Assembly: GCA_009785045.1 (NCBI GenBank)
Contig: WQXC01000007.1
Span: forward strand, 1-23,601
DNA from: Treponema sp.
Lineage (GTDB): Bacteria; Spirochaetota; Spirochaetia; Treponematales; Breznakiellaceae
DNA: 23,601 bases
Reading direction: 5' to 3'
A program made the position numbers and the translations under genes. A model generated the notes under the pieces. That model made no database searches and had not been told where the DNA came from. It saw only the letters and a program-made list of their open reading frames with translations. Shown here piece by piece: positions 16,553 through 22,089 of the stretch. Numbering within the stretch: position 1 is the stretch's first letter; every line of letters starts with the position of its first letter.

Positions 16553-17173
16553 ATGATAATCGGTCTTACAGGAACATACTGCTCAGGAAAGAACCATATT
16601 GCCGCTTTACTTGAAGCGCGGGGGTATCCTGTCCTGGACGTTGATAAACTGGGTTACCAGGCGCTGGAAACAGAAAAAGAAGCCATTTTAGCCCAATTTG
16701 GGGAAGGGTGCCTGACACCGGAAAACGGCGCTTTGGACAGGCGTAAGCTAGGACAGATCGTTTTTGGAAACTCCGAAAAATTAACGGCTCTGGAAGCCAT
16801 AATCCACCCTGTAGCGAACCGCATGACCGAAGAATGGATTGCGGGCCAAAACAAGCCATGCGTGGTAAATGCTGCCCTGCTCCATCGTTCTGCGGTCTTT
16901 AAAAGGCTAAACCGCCTAATCCTAGTTAAGGCGCCGTTTGTAACGCGATTAATCAGGGCAAAGCGGCGGGACAGGTTATCCTTACGGGAAACGTTAAAAC
17001 GTATGGCAAGCCAGAAGGATTTCAATGCTCAATATTTATCAATAAACGCCGAAATTTATATAGTAGAGAACTCAGGTTTACATATTAAGCCTGATCCGTC
17101 TTGCAGCCGGGAAATAAACTGGTCTAAAAAACTGGAAAACCGGATTGATATGTTTATAAAGGGGATTAATTGA
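16553..17173 (+). CDS. coaE: Dephospho-CoA kinase
   Basis: The 206-residue protein has the CoaE arrangement: a P-loop at residues 7-14, the DVDKLGYQAL segment that follows it, LDRRKLGQIVF, IHPVANRMTEEW, and a lid with RAKRRDRLSLRETLKRMASQ. The enzyme phosphorylates the 3'-hydroxyl of dephospho-CoA, the last step of CoA synthesis. The P-loop reads GTYCSGKN, with Asn where a Ser or Thr normally binds magnesium. The usual PLL segment is AALL. It overlaps the next gene's possible TTG start, so the two are probably cotranscribed. Confidence 0.88.
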   Translation: MIIGLTGTYCSGKNHIAALLEARGYPVLDVDKLGYQALETEKEAILAQFGEGCLTPENGALDRRKLGQIVFGNSEKLTALEAIIHPVANRMTEEWIAGQNKPCVVNAALLHRSAVFKRLNRLILVKAPFVTRLIRAKRRDRLSLRETLKRMASQKDFNAQYLSINAEIYIVENSGLHIKPDPSCSREINWSKKLENRIDMFIKGIN

Positions 17174-17175
17174 AT

Positions 17176-17937
17176 ATGGAAAAAGAAATGAAAAAACTGC
17201 TTTTGGTTGCTGTGTCCGTAGGTGTCTTTTTACTGGTAACCGTAACTGTCGCGATAATTATTTTAACGCCCAAGGCGCAAACACAGGAAACGTCTTTTTC
17301 TTCATCCGTTCCCTATACCGGCACAAGAGCGCCTGTCCAGGAAATAATGCCTCCGCAGCCTGCGGTAATAAGTATGCCGGAGCCGGTTTTTAGCCTGGAT
17401 AACGATGTGCCTGCTATTGCTGATACAGATAACGGAGACAGCCTGACAATTCAGATTCCTATGCCGTCTACAGCCGCTGTCCCGGATACCGCTTTACAAA
17501 GCCAGCAGACCGGCGCAACACCGCAGACTACAGCCAGAGCGCAGGAACCTGCAGTTGCAGCACCTGCGGCAGCTCCTTCACAGAGTACAGCAAGACCTGC
17601 AGCACAGACTCAGCCTGCGGCTTCCAGAACAACACAGACTGCCAGAACTCCTGCAACTCCAGCAAGACCGGCTACAACAGCAAGAACAATAAATGATTAT
17701 TGGGTGCAAACAGGCGCTTTTTCCGCTCAGGTAAGAGCAGAAGATGCCAGAGAATTACTTGCCGCAAAAGGTATTACATCGATAATTGAAAACCGCGAAA
17801 TAAACGGCAGACTCTGGTACCGCGTACGGCTAGGTCCATACACATCTGAAAGAGAGGCGAACCATTGGCTGGAAATCGTCAAATTGATTGACGGCTTCAG
17901 CGACAGCCAGATTCGCCAAACTGTCAGACAAAACTAG
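17176..17937 (+). CDS. SPOR-domain membrane protein
   Basis: About 253 residues: a short cytoplasmic start, one membrane helix (roughly 10-30), a long Ala/Pro/Thr/Gln-rich periplasmic linker, and a C-terminal SPOR domain from about residue 172. The domain has the expected first strand WVQTGAFSAQVRAEDAREL and last motif WYRVRLGPYTSEREA. SPOR domains bind peptidoglycan stripped of stem peptides, often at the septum. I chose ATG 17176; a TTG at 17170 overlapping the coaE stop is equally compatible with the AAGGGG site at 17159-17164. Confidence 0.88.
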   Translation: MEKEMKKLLLVAVSVGVFLLVTVTVAIIILTPKAQTQETSFSSSVPYTGTRAPVQEIMPPQPAVISMPEPVFSLDNDVPAIADTDNGDSLTIQIPMPSTAAVPDTALQSQQTGATPQTTARAQEPAVAAPAAAPSQSTARPAAQTQPAASRTTQTARTPATPARPATTARTINDYWVQTGAFSAQVRAEDARELLAAKGITSIIENREINGRLWYRVRLGPYTSEREANHWLEIVKLIDGFSDSQIRQTVRQN

Positions 17938-17941
17938 AACA

Positions 17942-18535
17942 TTAAGCTATTTTTTTCCGGACAGCAAATCTGGCAAAAACACCCACATGTTGTGAGTTTT
18001 GATCTACGTTTGATGTCTCTAACTTATTATTGGCATATGAGTATTTCACACCCACTAAACATCCGGTTTTATCTCCGCCAAGGTCAAAAGCAAAGTAGGC
18101 ATTCCATGCAAACCCTGAATCACTCTTATAAAATGTCAAACCACGAATATCAGTAATATTTGATACCCATGAATACCCGACTGATGCGCCTAATTGAAGA
18201 AGCGGTATTGGATAAAATATTACACCAGGTCCAATTAAAAAAGAATTAAACTGTATATAGTTATAACTATCAGCTATTCTATGACCCAATCCGCTAAAAT
18301 CGGCTACAACATATAACGGAATATTCCCAAAAGGTCCAAATCCTGCCTTTAAACCAAATTCTACTCCAGTTTCCTCAATACTTCCTTCTTTTTTGATTTC
18401 TTTAGCAAAATCTATTCCATCAATTTTTGTCCATCCCTTTCCAACACCCGCGCCAACATCAAAATAGAATCCTTGCGCAGAAACCGACACAGAAACGATT
18501 ACAACAAGCGCCATCAGAATAATTGTCTTTTTCAT
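17942..18535 (-). CDS. Outer-membrane beta-barrel protein candidate
   Basis: The 197-residue product has a cleavable signal peptide (MKKTIILMALVVIVSVSVSA, cut before QGFYFDVG). Alternating amphipathic strands follow, rich in Gly, Tyr, Phe and Ser: DVGAGVGKGW, VEFGLKAGFG, LQLGASVGYSW and HVGVFARFAV. This is the pattern of small eight-strand outer-membrane barrels. The last residues after FARFAV are RKKIA, so the usual terminal aromatic is not the final residue. AAGGG precedes the ATG. It converges with the SPOR gene, with only 4 bp between their stops. Function is unknown. Confidence 0.75.
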   Translation of the reverse strand: MKKTIILMALVVIVSVSVSAQGFYFDVGAGVGKGWTKIDGIDFAKEIKKEGSIEETGVEFGLKAGFGPFGNIPLYVVADFSGLGHRIADSYNYIQFNSFLIGPGVIFYPIPLLQLGASVGYSWVSNITDIRGLTFYKSDSGFAWNAYFAFDLGGDKTGCLVGVKYSYANNKLETSNVDQNSQHVGVFARFAVRKKIA

Positions 18536-18561
18536 TTAGTCCACCCTTAAAATTAAATTTG

Positions 18562-18580
18562 TAGAATCTACATGATTCTA
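18562..18580. repeat. 7-bp inverted repeat upstream of the barrel gene
   Basis: TAGAATC, a 5-bp spacer and GATTCTA form a perfect inverted repeat 27 bp before the barrel gene start codon. It could be an operator or a 5' leader hairpin. The region is AT-rich, so chance is possible. Confidence 0.3.
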
Positions 18581-18756
18581 ATATAATAATTAAATAGTAT
18601 AAAAACAAAACAAACAATAAAAAAATTAAAATATATTTTTTATTTTTTTTACGACTGCAAAATTCGCTTAAAAAAGCGACAATAAACCTCTTGTATATTA
18701 AAAAACAGCCATGATATTATTAAAATCTACAAAGCCAAAAAAATGCCATTCGCTGC
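18581..18756. other. AT-rich intergenic stretch
   Basis: No gene is visible between the barrel gene and the tRNA-Ser promoter. The stretch is dominated by A and T runs. The only structure seen is a 6-bp stem with an AAAA loop (TCGCTT / AAGCGA, 18664-18679) without a T tail on the plus strand. Confidence 0.5.
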
Positions 18757-18785
18757 TTGACCTCATTTTTAAATTAAGTTATCAT
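18757..18785 (+). promoter_or_regulatory. Sigma-70 promoter for the tRNA-Ser/Arg cluster
   Basis: TTGACC (18757-18762), 17 bp and TATCAT (18780-18785) place a transcription start near 18792, about 40 bp before tRNA-Ser(UGA). No second promoter is evident before tRNA-Ser(GCU) or tRNA-Arg, so one transcript may cover all three tRNAs and the two elements between them. Confidence 0.65.
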
Positions 18786-18831
18786 TGGCTTTACGGGCTG
18801 CTTTAATGGAGCGGCGTGAACAGTGCCTTCT

Positions 18832-18916
18832 GGAGCGGTGTCCGAGTGGTTGAAGGAGGCGGTCTTGAAAACCGTTGAGCCGCAAGGCTCCGTGGGTTCG
18901 AATCCCACCTGCTCCG
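18832..18916 (+). tRNA. tRNA-Ser (UGA)
   Basis: This class II tRNA of 85 nt has acceptor GGAGCGG / CTGCTCC with one G-U pair. The anticodon stem GCGGT / ACCGT encloses CTTGAAA, giving anticodon TGA. It has a long variable arm (GAGCC GCAA GGCTC), T arm GTGGG TTCGAAT CCCAC and discriminator G. CCA is not encoded. An 8-bp copy of its 5' end (TGGAGCGG) also occurs 24 bp upstream. The gene is followed at once by a trailer hairpin and element A. Confidence 0.96.
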
Positions 18917-19130
18917 TAACGGTATAATTTAATACTGTTTAGTAAGCATCCTGTTTGGGAAAGATTTAACAATAGCGTTGGTGGGATTCGAACCGCAGCG
19001 CTCCTGTTATAATTCCAAGGCGAATGCCTTGCTAAGAAAAAGCGGCGCATGGATGCGCCGGGAGCGCGAAGGCGGCCTGGAAGCCTGAGGCAGGATGCCG
19101 AAGGCTGGAAGGGAATCCCACCTGCTCCGT
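18900..19130 (+). repeat. Direct repeat pair of the tRNA-Ser(UGA) 3' end bounding segment A
   Basis: The last 17 nt of the tRNA plus one T (18900-18917) recur exactly at 19113-19130, a period of 213 bp. Such a layout resembles attL/attR repeats of an element integrated at a tRNA 3' end, but the enclosed segment has no gene. Just after the tRNA lies a trailer hairpin (AACGGTAT / ATACTGTT, 18918-18939) with no T run. Confidence 0.85.
18980..19130 (+). ncRNA. Structured tRNA-Ser-linked element, copy A
   Basis: About 150 nt fold into one closed structure. P1 joins 18980-18989 (GGTGGGATTC) to 19113-19122 (GAATCCCACC). P2 joins GCGCTCC (18998-19004) to GGAGCGC (19061-19067). P3 is CAAGGC / GCCTTG (19016-19031) and P4 is CGGCGC / GCGCCG (19043-19060). 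P5 (19076-19112) is stacked directly on P1 and is interrupted by a GGA/GGA and a GA/GA internal loop, the latter typical of tandem sheared G-A pairs in RNA. Its end loop is AGGAT. P1 repeats the neighbouring tRNA sequence in both orientations. Transcription is inferred from position behind the tRNA promoter. Family not recognised. Confidence 0.7.
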
Positions 19131-19149
19131 GATTAAAAAATTATTCCTT

Positions 19150-19237
19150 GGAGCGGTGCGAGAGAGGCCGAATCGGGCTCCCTGCTAAGGAGTTGTGCCC
19201 CGCAAGGGTACCGAGGGTTCGAATCCCTCCTGCTCCG
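19150..19237 (+). tRNA. tRNA-Ser (GCU)
   Basis: This 88-nt class II tRNA has acceptor GGAGCGG / CTGCTCC. The anticodon stem GCTCC / GGAGT encloses CTGCTAA, giving anticodon GCT for AGC/AGU. It has a long variable arm, T arm GAGGG TTCGAAT CCCTC and discriminator G. CCA is not encoded. It starts 20 bp after segment A with no clear promoter of its own. Confidence 0.96.
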
Positions 19238-19453
19238 TAACGGTAAATTTTTATTACCGTTGAATTAATTTCCTGTTCGGAAAAATTTTAGCAATGGCGT
19301 TGGAGGGATTTGAACCGTAGCGCTCTTGTTAAAATCCCAAGGCGAAAGCCTTGCTAAGAAAAAGCGGCGCATGGATGCGCCGGGAGCGCGAAGGCGGACT
19401 GGAAGCCTGAGGCAGGATGCCGAAGGCTGGAAGGCGAATCCCTCCTGCTCCGT
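19220..19453 (+). repeat. Direct repeat pair of the tRNA-Ser(GCU) 3' end bounding segment B
   Basis: The 19-nt stretch at 19220-19238 (tRNA 3' end plus T) recurs exactly at 19435-19453, a period of 215 bp. The repeat carries this tRNA's own CCCTCC, not the CCCACC of the preceding tRNA. A trailer hairpin (AACGGTAA / TTACCGTT, 19239-19261) follows the tRNA as in segment A. Confidence 0.85.
19302..19453 (+). ncRNA. Structured tRNA-Ser-linked element, copy B
   Basis: The layout is the same as copy A. P1 joins 19302-19312 (GGAGGGATTTG) to 19435-19445 (CGAATCCCTCC). P2 is GCGCTCT / GGAGCGC. P3 has the same stem closed by a GAAA tetraloop. P4 and P5 match copy A. From 19337 to 19434 it differs from copy A at only two bases in 98, while the P1 arms differ so as to match tRNA-Ser(GCU). 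There is no open reading frame worth reporting. Confidence 0.7.
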
Positions 19454-19462
19454 GTTTTTATT

Positions 19463-19536
19463 GAAGCTGTAGCTAAGCTGGATATAGCATCAGATTGCGG
19501 ATCTGAAGGTCGGACGTTCGAATCGTCTCAGCTTCA
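19463..19536 (+). tRNA. tRNA-Arg (GCG)
   Basis: The 74-nt gene has a perfect acceptor GAAGCTG / CAGCTTC and D stem GCTA / TAGC. The anticodon stem TCAGA / TCTGA encloses TTGCGGA, so the anticodon is GCG. The T arm is GGACG TTCGAAT CGTCT and the discriminator is A. GCG reads CGC and CGU directly; most bacteria use ACG modified to inosine for this box. It starts 9 bp after element B. Confidence 0.95.
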
Positions 19537-19552
19537 AAAAATGAAAAAACAC

Positions 19553-19581
19553 TTGCCATTGGCTTGAAATAATGCTATACT
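19553..19581 (+). promoter_or_regulatory. Sigma-70 promoter with inverted repeat, upstream of the AT-rich gene pair
   Basis: TTGCCA (19553-19558), 17 bp and TATACT (19576-19581) form a near-consensus promoter just behind tRNA-Arg. An inverted repeat CTATAC (19575-19580) / GTATAG (19590-19595) overlaps the -10 and the expected start site, a classic place for an autorepressor. Confidence 0.65.
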
Positions 19582-19645
19582 GTATAAACGTATAGATGTT
19601 ATTTTGATTGTTAGGCGTGGGCAAACCAGCCAAAGGAACGAGACA

Positions 19646-19828
19646 ATGGATTTTAAAATTTCAGATGATATCTATAAAAGGTACATACAACGAAGTGAAA
19701 ATAATTATCCTCAAAACTCTCGCATAAGACCGGATGACATGGATTTTATTGATGCTTTATTGTCTGTTGACATGACAGCAACTCCCGAAGGCCGGGATAT
19801 ACTTGAGGCAATCAGCAAGCTTGATTAA
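19646..19828 (+). CDS. Small unknown protein, first gene of an AT-rich pair
   Basis: The 60-residue acidic product starts MDFKISDDIYKRYIQRSENN and ends EGRDILEAISKLD. I do not recognise it and see no membrane segment or metal motif. The ATG at 19646 has AAAGGAA upstream; an earlier in-frame start at 19604 lacks one. It has its own promoter with a possible operator, and the next gene begins one base after its stop. A small-protein-first, tightly coupled pair beside tRNA genes would fit an antitoxin or immunity protein, but this is inference only. Confidence 0.65.
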   Translation: MDFKISDDIYKRYIQRSENNYPQNSRIRPDDMDFIDALLSVDMTATPEGRDILEAISKLD

Positions 19829-19829
19829 C

Positions 19830-20342
19830 ATGGAAAATATCACAAAAATATCAAATGACATCAACGATTTTCCTATCTACTCGAATATTGATAAAGTCAT
19901 GATTGACAGAATGTGTTTAAAAATGATAGATCTACTAGGCAATCTTTCATCAGTATTACATATAAATACGACCGAAATCATATATCAAAAAGATACACTA
20001 ATAGAAATATTTGAAAGAATTGAAAAGCGTCGAATTTATTTTCATGTTTTTTACAAGGGATGTAAAATGGGTGAATTGAACGAAGGTGCGCTGCTTTGTT
20101 TTTGGATAGCAAAATTACATCCTTTCTATCATCCAGGAATTGATACTATAAAACTAAATTCAAAAATTGCCGTTTGCTTGTTTTCAAATATGATTTTATT
20201 TTACTCAAAAAATAATAAACAGGAAAGAAAGATACCTTCCCATTTTGTAAATGATTTATATTATTCTCTTTTATATAGAGATATAAGCAAGGAATCGTTG
20301 ATGCTTTTGGCAGAAAGTTTTATAGAAAAGAAATCTCACTGA
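19830..20342 (+). CDS. Unknown protein, second gene of an AT-rich pair
   Basis: The 170-residue product begins MENITKISNDINDFP. A helical N-terminal half is followed by RIYFHVFYKG and the striking segment NEGALLCFWIAKLHPFYHP, then a hydrophobic strand (IAVCLFSNMILFY) and a basic C-terminus. I do not recognise the family and see no certain catalytic motif. Base composition is clearly more AT-rich than the flanking housekeeping genes, suggesting transfer. The ATG lies one base after the preceding stop, so translation is probably coupled. A TTG at 19803 would overlap the upstream gene but is less likely. Confidence 0.65.
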   Translation: MENITKISNDINDFPIYSNIDKVMIDRMCLKMIDLLGNLSSVLHINTTEIIYQKDTLIEIFERIEKRRIYFHVFYKGCKMGELNEGALLCFWIAKLHPFYHPGIDTIKLNSKIAVCLFSNMILFYSKNNKQERKIPSHFVNDLYYSLLYRDISKESLMLLAESFIEKKSH

Positions 20343-20353
20343 GGGTTAATCAT

Positions 20354-21874
20354 ATCAGAAAATATTATATAAAACCATTTACCGCATTGCTCGCGGCTGT
20401 TTTGCTGACAACATGTCTGTCAACGGGCAGGCAAAATGCACCTGATAAAATCGAAGTTTACAAAAGAATCTCTGAACGCAATCCAATAATGACACATACA
20501 TTCGGCGCAGACCCGACAGTACTAGTTTACGGTGACCGGGTATATATCTACATGACTGCCGACACGCTGGAATATGATCATTATTTGGAAATAAAAAACA
20601 ACTCTTACGGTACTATTAATACGCTTAGAGTAGCATCAAGCGCAGACCTGGCTAACTGGGTTTACCACGAACCGATAAAAGTTGCAGGATATAACGGAAT
20701 TGCCAAATGGGCAAATCTATCCTGGGCTCCGGCAATAACCTACAAAGAAGTAAACGGGCAGGATAAATTTTTCCTTTACTTTTCCAACAATGCTAACGGT
20801 GTGGGTGTTCTGACTGCCGATAATCCGCTTGGTCCCTGGACAGACCCGATTGGCAAAGCGCTTGTTTCGCGCCAAACACCAAACTGTGATATTCCATGGG
20901 TATTCGATCCTGCCGTATTTATCGATGATGACGGAAAAGCATATCTTTACTTTGGCGGCGGCGTACCGCAGGGAAAAGAAGCAGACCCCGGCTCGGCGCG
21001 CGTAGTTATGTTAGGTGACGATATGGTTTCTCTTGCAGGAGATCCTGTAAAAATTGACGTACCTTATTTTTTTGAAGCAATCGGTATGAATAAACTTAAC
21101 GGCAGATACATTTTTTCGTATTGCACAAACTGGAGCGTGCCGGAAGAAGCCAGAACAAGACTTGGAATAGACAGAGCCGTTATCGCAGTAATGTCCGGAA
21201 GTAATCCCATGGGACCGTTCACACTTGAAGGATCAATCTTAAGAAACCCTGGAACATTCTTTGGCGCCTGGGGAAACAATCATCATGATATATTTAATTT
21301 TAAAGGTCAGTGGTACATAGCATATCATTCCCAAATACTCGAAGAAGCAATGGATATCGACAGAAAAGGGTATCGCGTAACGCACATTGATGTATTGCGG
21401 GAAAATAACGGAAGATTTATGCCATCAACAGGAACGCGCAGAGGCGTTGAGCAGGTTGGCAGACTTAACCCGTATTTACAGCATCCTGGCGCAACAAGCG
21501 GCATTTCGGCAGAAATGTCATTTGGCAGTGTATTACTGCCGGGTTCTCAGCAGCCAAACGAGTACGCTGATGCGTTAAAAAACGGCTCGTGGCTTGGTAT
21601 CATTGGCGCTGATTTTGAACTTGGCTCGACAGAAAATCCCGGCGCAAAAAGTATTACCATAAATGCCCGCGCAGGACAGCAAGGCAACTGCACCATGGAG
21701 ATACGGCTTGGTTCACCTTCTGGAACAGGCGAACTTTTAGGAACATTAAAGATAAGAAATGCAGCATTCGCAGATTATATAATTGATTTTAAAAATACCA
21801 TTAACGGCGTTCATGATATTTTCTTTATATTCAATAGCGGATTTATTCTTAATAGCTGGCAATTTAACGAATAG
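20354..21874 (+). CDS. GH43 arabinofuranosidase-type lipoprotein with C-terminal CBM6
   Basis: The product has a lipoprotein signal ending LLTTC, a GH43 five-bladed propeller and a CBM6-type module (about the last 135 residues, including EIRLGSPSGTGELLGTL and GVHDIFFIFNSG). Numbered from 20354, the three GH43 acids are visible: Asp53 (GADPTV), Asp185 (FDPAVF) and Glu241 (FFEAIG). Segments such as GADPTVLVYGDRVYIYMT and FFLYFSNNANGVGVLT match arabinoxylan arabinofuranohydrolases (XynD type), which remove arabinose from xylan. No ATG, GTG or TTG gives a normal start. From TTG 20387 the signal lacks basic residues; from ATC 20354 it reads IRKYYIKPF and has GAGGG 8 bp upstream. Confidence 0.85.
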   Translation: MRKYYIKPFTALLAAVLLTTCLSTGRQNAPDKIEVYKRISERNPIMTHTFGADPTVLVYGDRVYIYMTADTLEYDHYLEIKNNSYGTINTLRVASSADLANWVYHEPIKVAGYNGIAKWANLSWAPAITYKEVNGQDKFFLYFSNNANGVGVLTADNPLGPWTDPIGKALVSRQTPNCDIPWVFDPAVFIDDDGKAYLYFGGGVPQGKEADPGSARVVMLGDDMVSLAGDPVKIDVPYFFEAIGMNKLNGRYIFSYCTNWSVPEEARTRLGIDRAVIAVMSGSNPMGPFTLEGSILRNPGTFFGAWGNNHHDIFNFKGQWYIAYHSQILEEAMDIDRKGYRVTHIDVLRENNGRFMPSTGTRRGVEQVGRLNPYLQHPGATSGISAEMSFGSVLLPGSQQPNEYADALKNGSWLGIIGADFELGSTENPGAKSITINARAGQQGNCTMEIRLGSPSGTGELLGTLKIRNAAFADYIIDFKNTINGVHDIFFIFNSGFILNSWQFNE

Positions 21875-21891
21875 CAAGACAAAACCTCCAA

Positions 21892-21920
21892 TTGACACAA
21901 ACTGCCTGAAGAGCTACATT
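21892..21920 (+). promoter_or_regulatory. Sigma-70 promoter for tRNA-Ser(CGA)
   Basis: Consensus TTGACA (21892-21897), a 17-bp spacer and TACATT (21915-21920) precede the tRNA by about 28 bp, leaving a short 5' leader. Confidence 0.7.
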
Positions 21921-21948
21921 ATCCTTAGACGATTTCTAAAGCTCTAAA

Positions 21949-22035
21949 GGAGAGATGCGAGAGCGGTTGAATCGGGCGGTCTCGAAAACCGTTGAGCCCG
22001 CAAGGGCTCCGAGGGTTCGAATCCCTCTCTCTCCG
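21949..22035 (+). tRNA. tRNA-Ser (CGA)
   Basis: This 87-nt class II tRNA has acceptor GGAGAGA / TCTCTCC. The anticodon stem GCGGT / ACCGT encloses CTCGAAA, giving anticodon CGA for UCG. It has a long variable arm (GAGCCC GCAA GGGCTC), T arm GAGGG TTCGAAT CCCTC and discriminator G. CCA is not encoded. A true terminator and element C follow. Confidence 0.96.
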
Positions 22036-22046
22036 ATAATAAAAAA

Positions 22047-22073
22047 AAGTTAGTGTTTACACTAACTTTTTTT
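22047..22073 (+). terminator. Intrinsic terminator of tRNA-Ser(CGA)
   Basis: AAGTTAGTG / CACTAACTT form a 9-bp stem with a TTTA loop and a run of further T residues; flanking A and T runs extend the pairing. It separates the tRNA from element C. Confidence 0.9.
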
Positions 22074-22089
22074 ATTAAGTTGAAAGATT

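Noticed and set aside
18807..18838. Partial extra tRNA-Ser start upstream of tRNA-Ser(UGA)
   Set aside because: Only 8 bases (TGGAGCGG) are repeated; the rest does not fold as a tRNA. Possibly a scar, but too short to claim.
18769..19050. 93-residue leftward open frame across tRNA-Ser(UGA)
   Set aside because: It is the antisense translation of the tRNA and element A. Such frames containing GGIRTHG-type peptides are known artefacts opposite tRNA-Ser.
18980..19130. Integron attC site, group I intron or REP element as explanation for the tRNA-Ser-linked element
   Set aside because: No attC core sites, no group I core pairing or splice-site placement in an anticodon loop, and the termini copy the tRNA, which REP elements do not do.
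19021..19460. CRISPR-like array in the repeated tRNA region
   Set aside because: Spacing is about 215 bp, the repeats are tRNA ends, and there are no regular spacers or cas genes.
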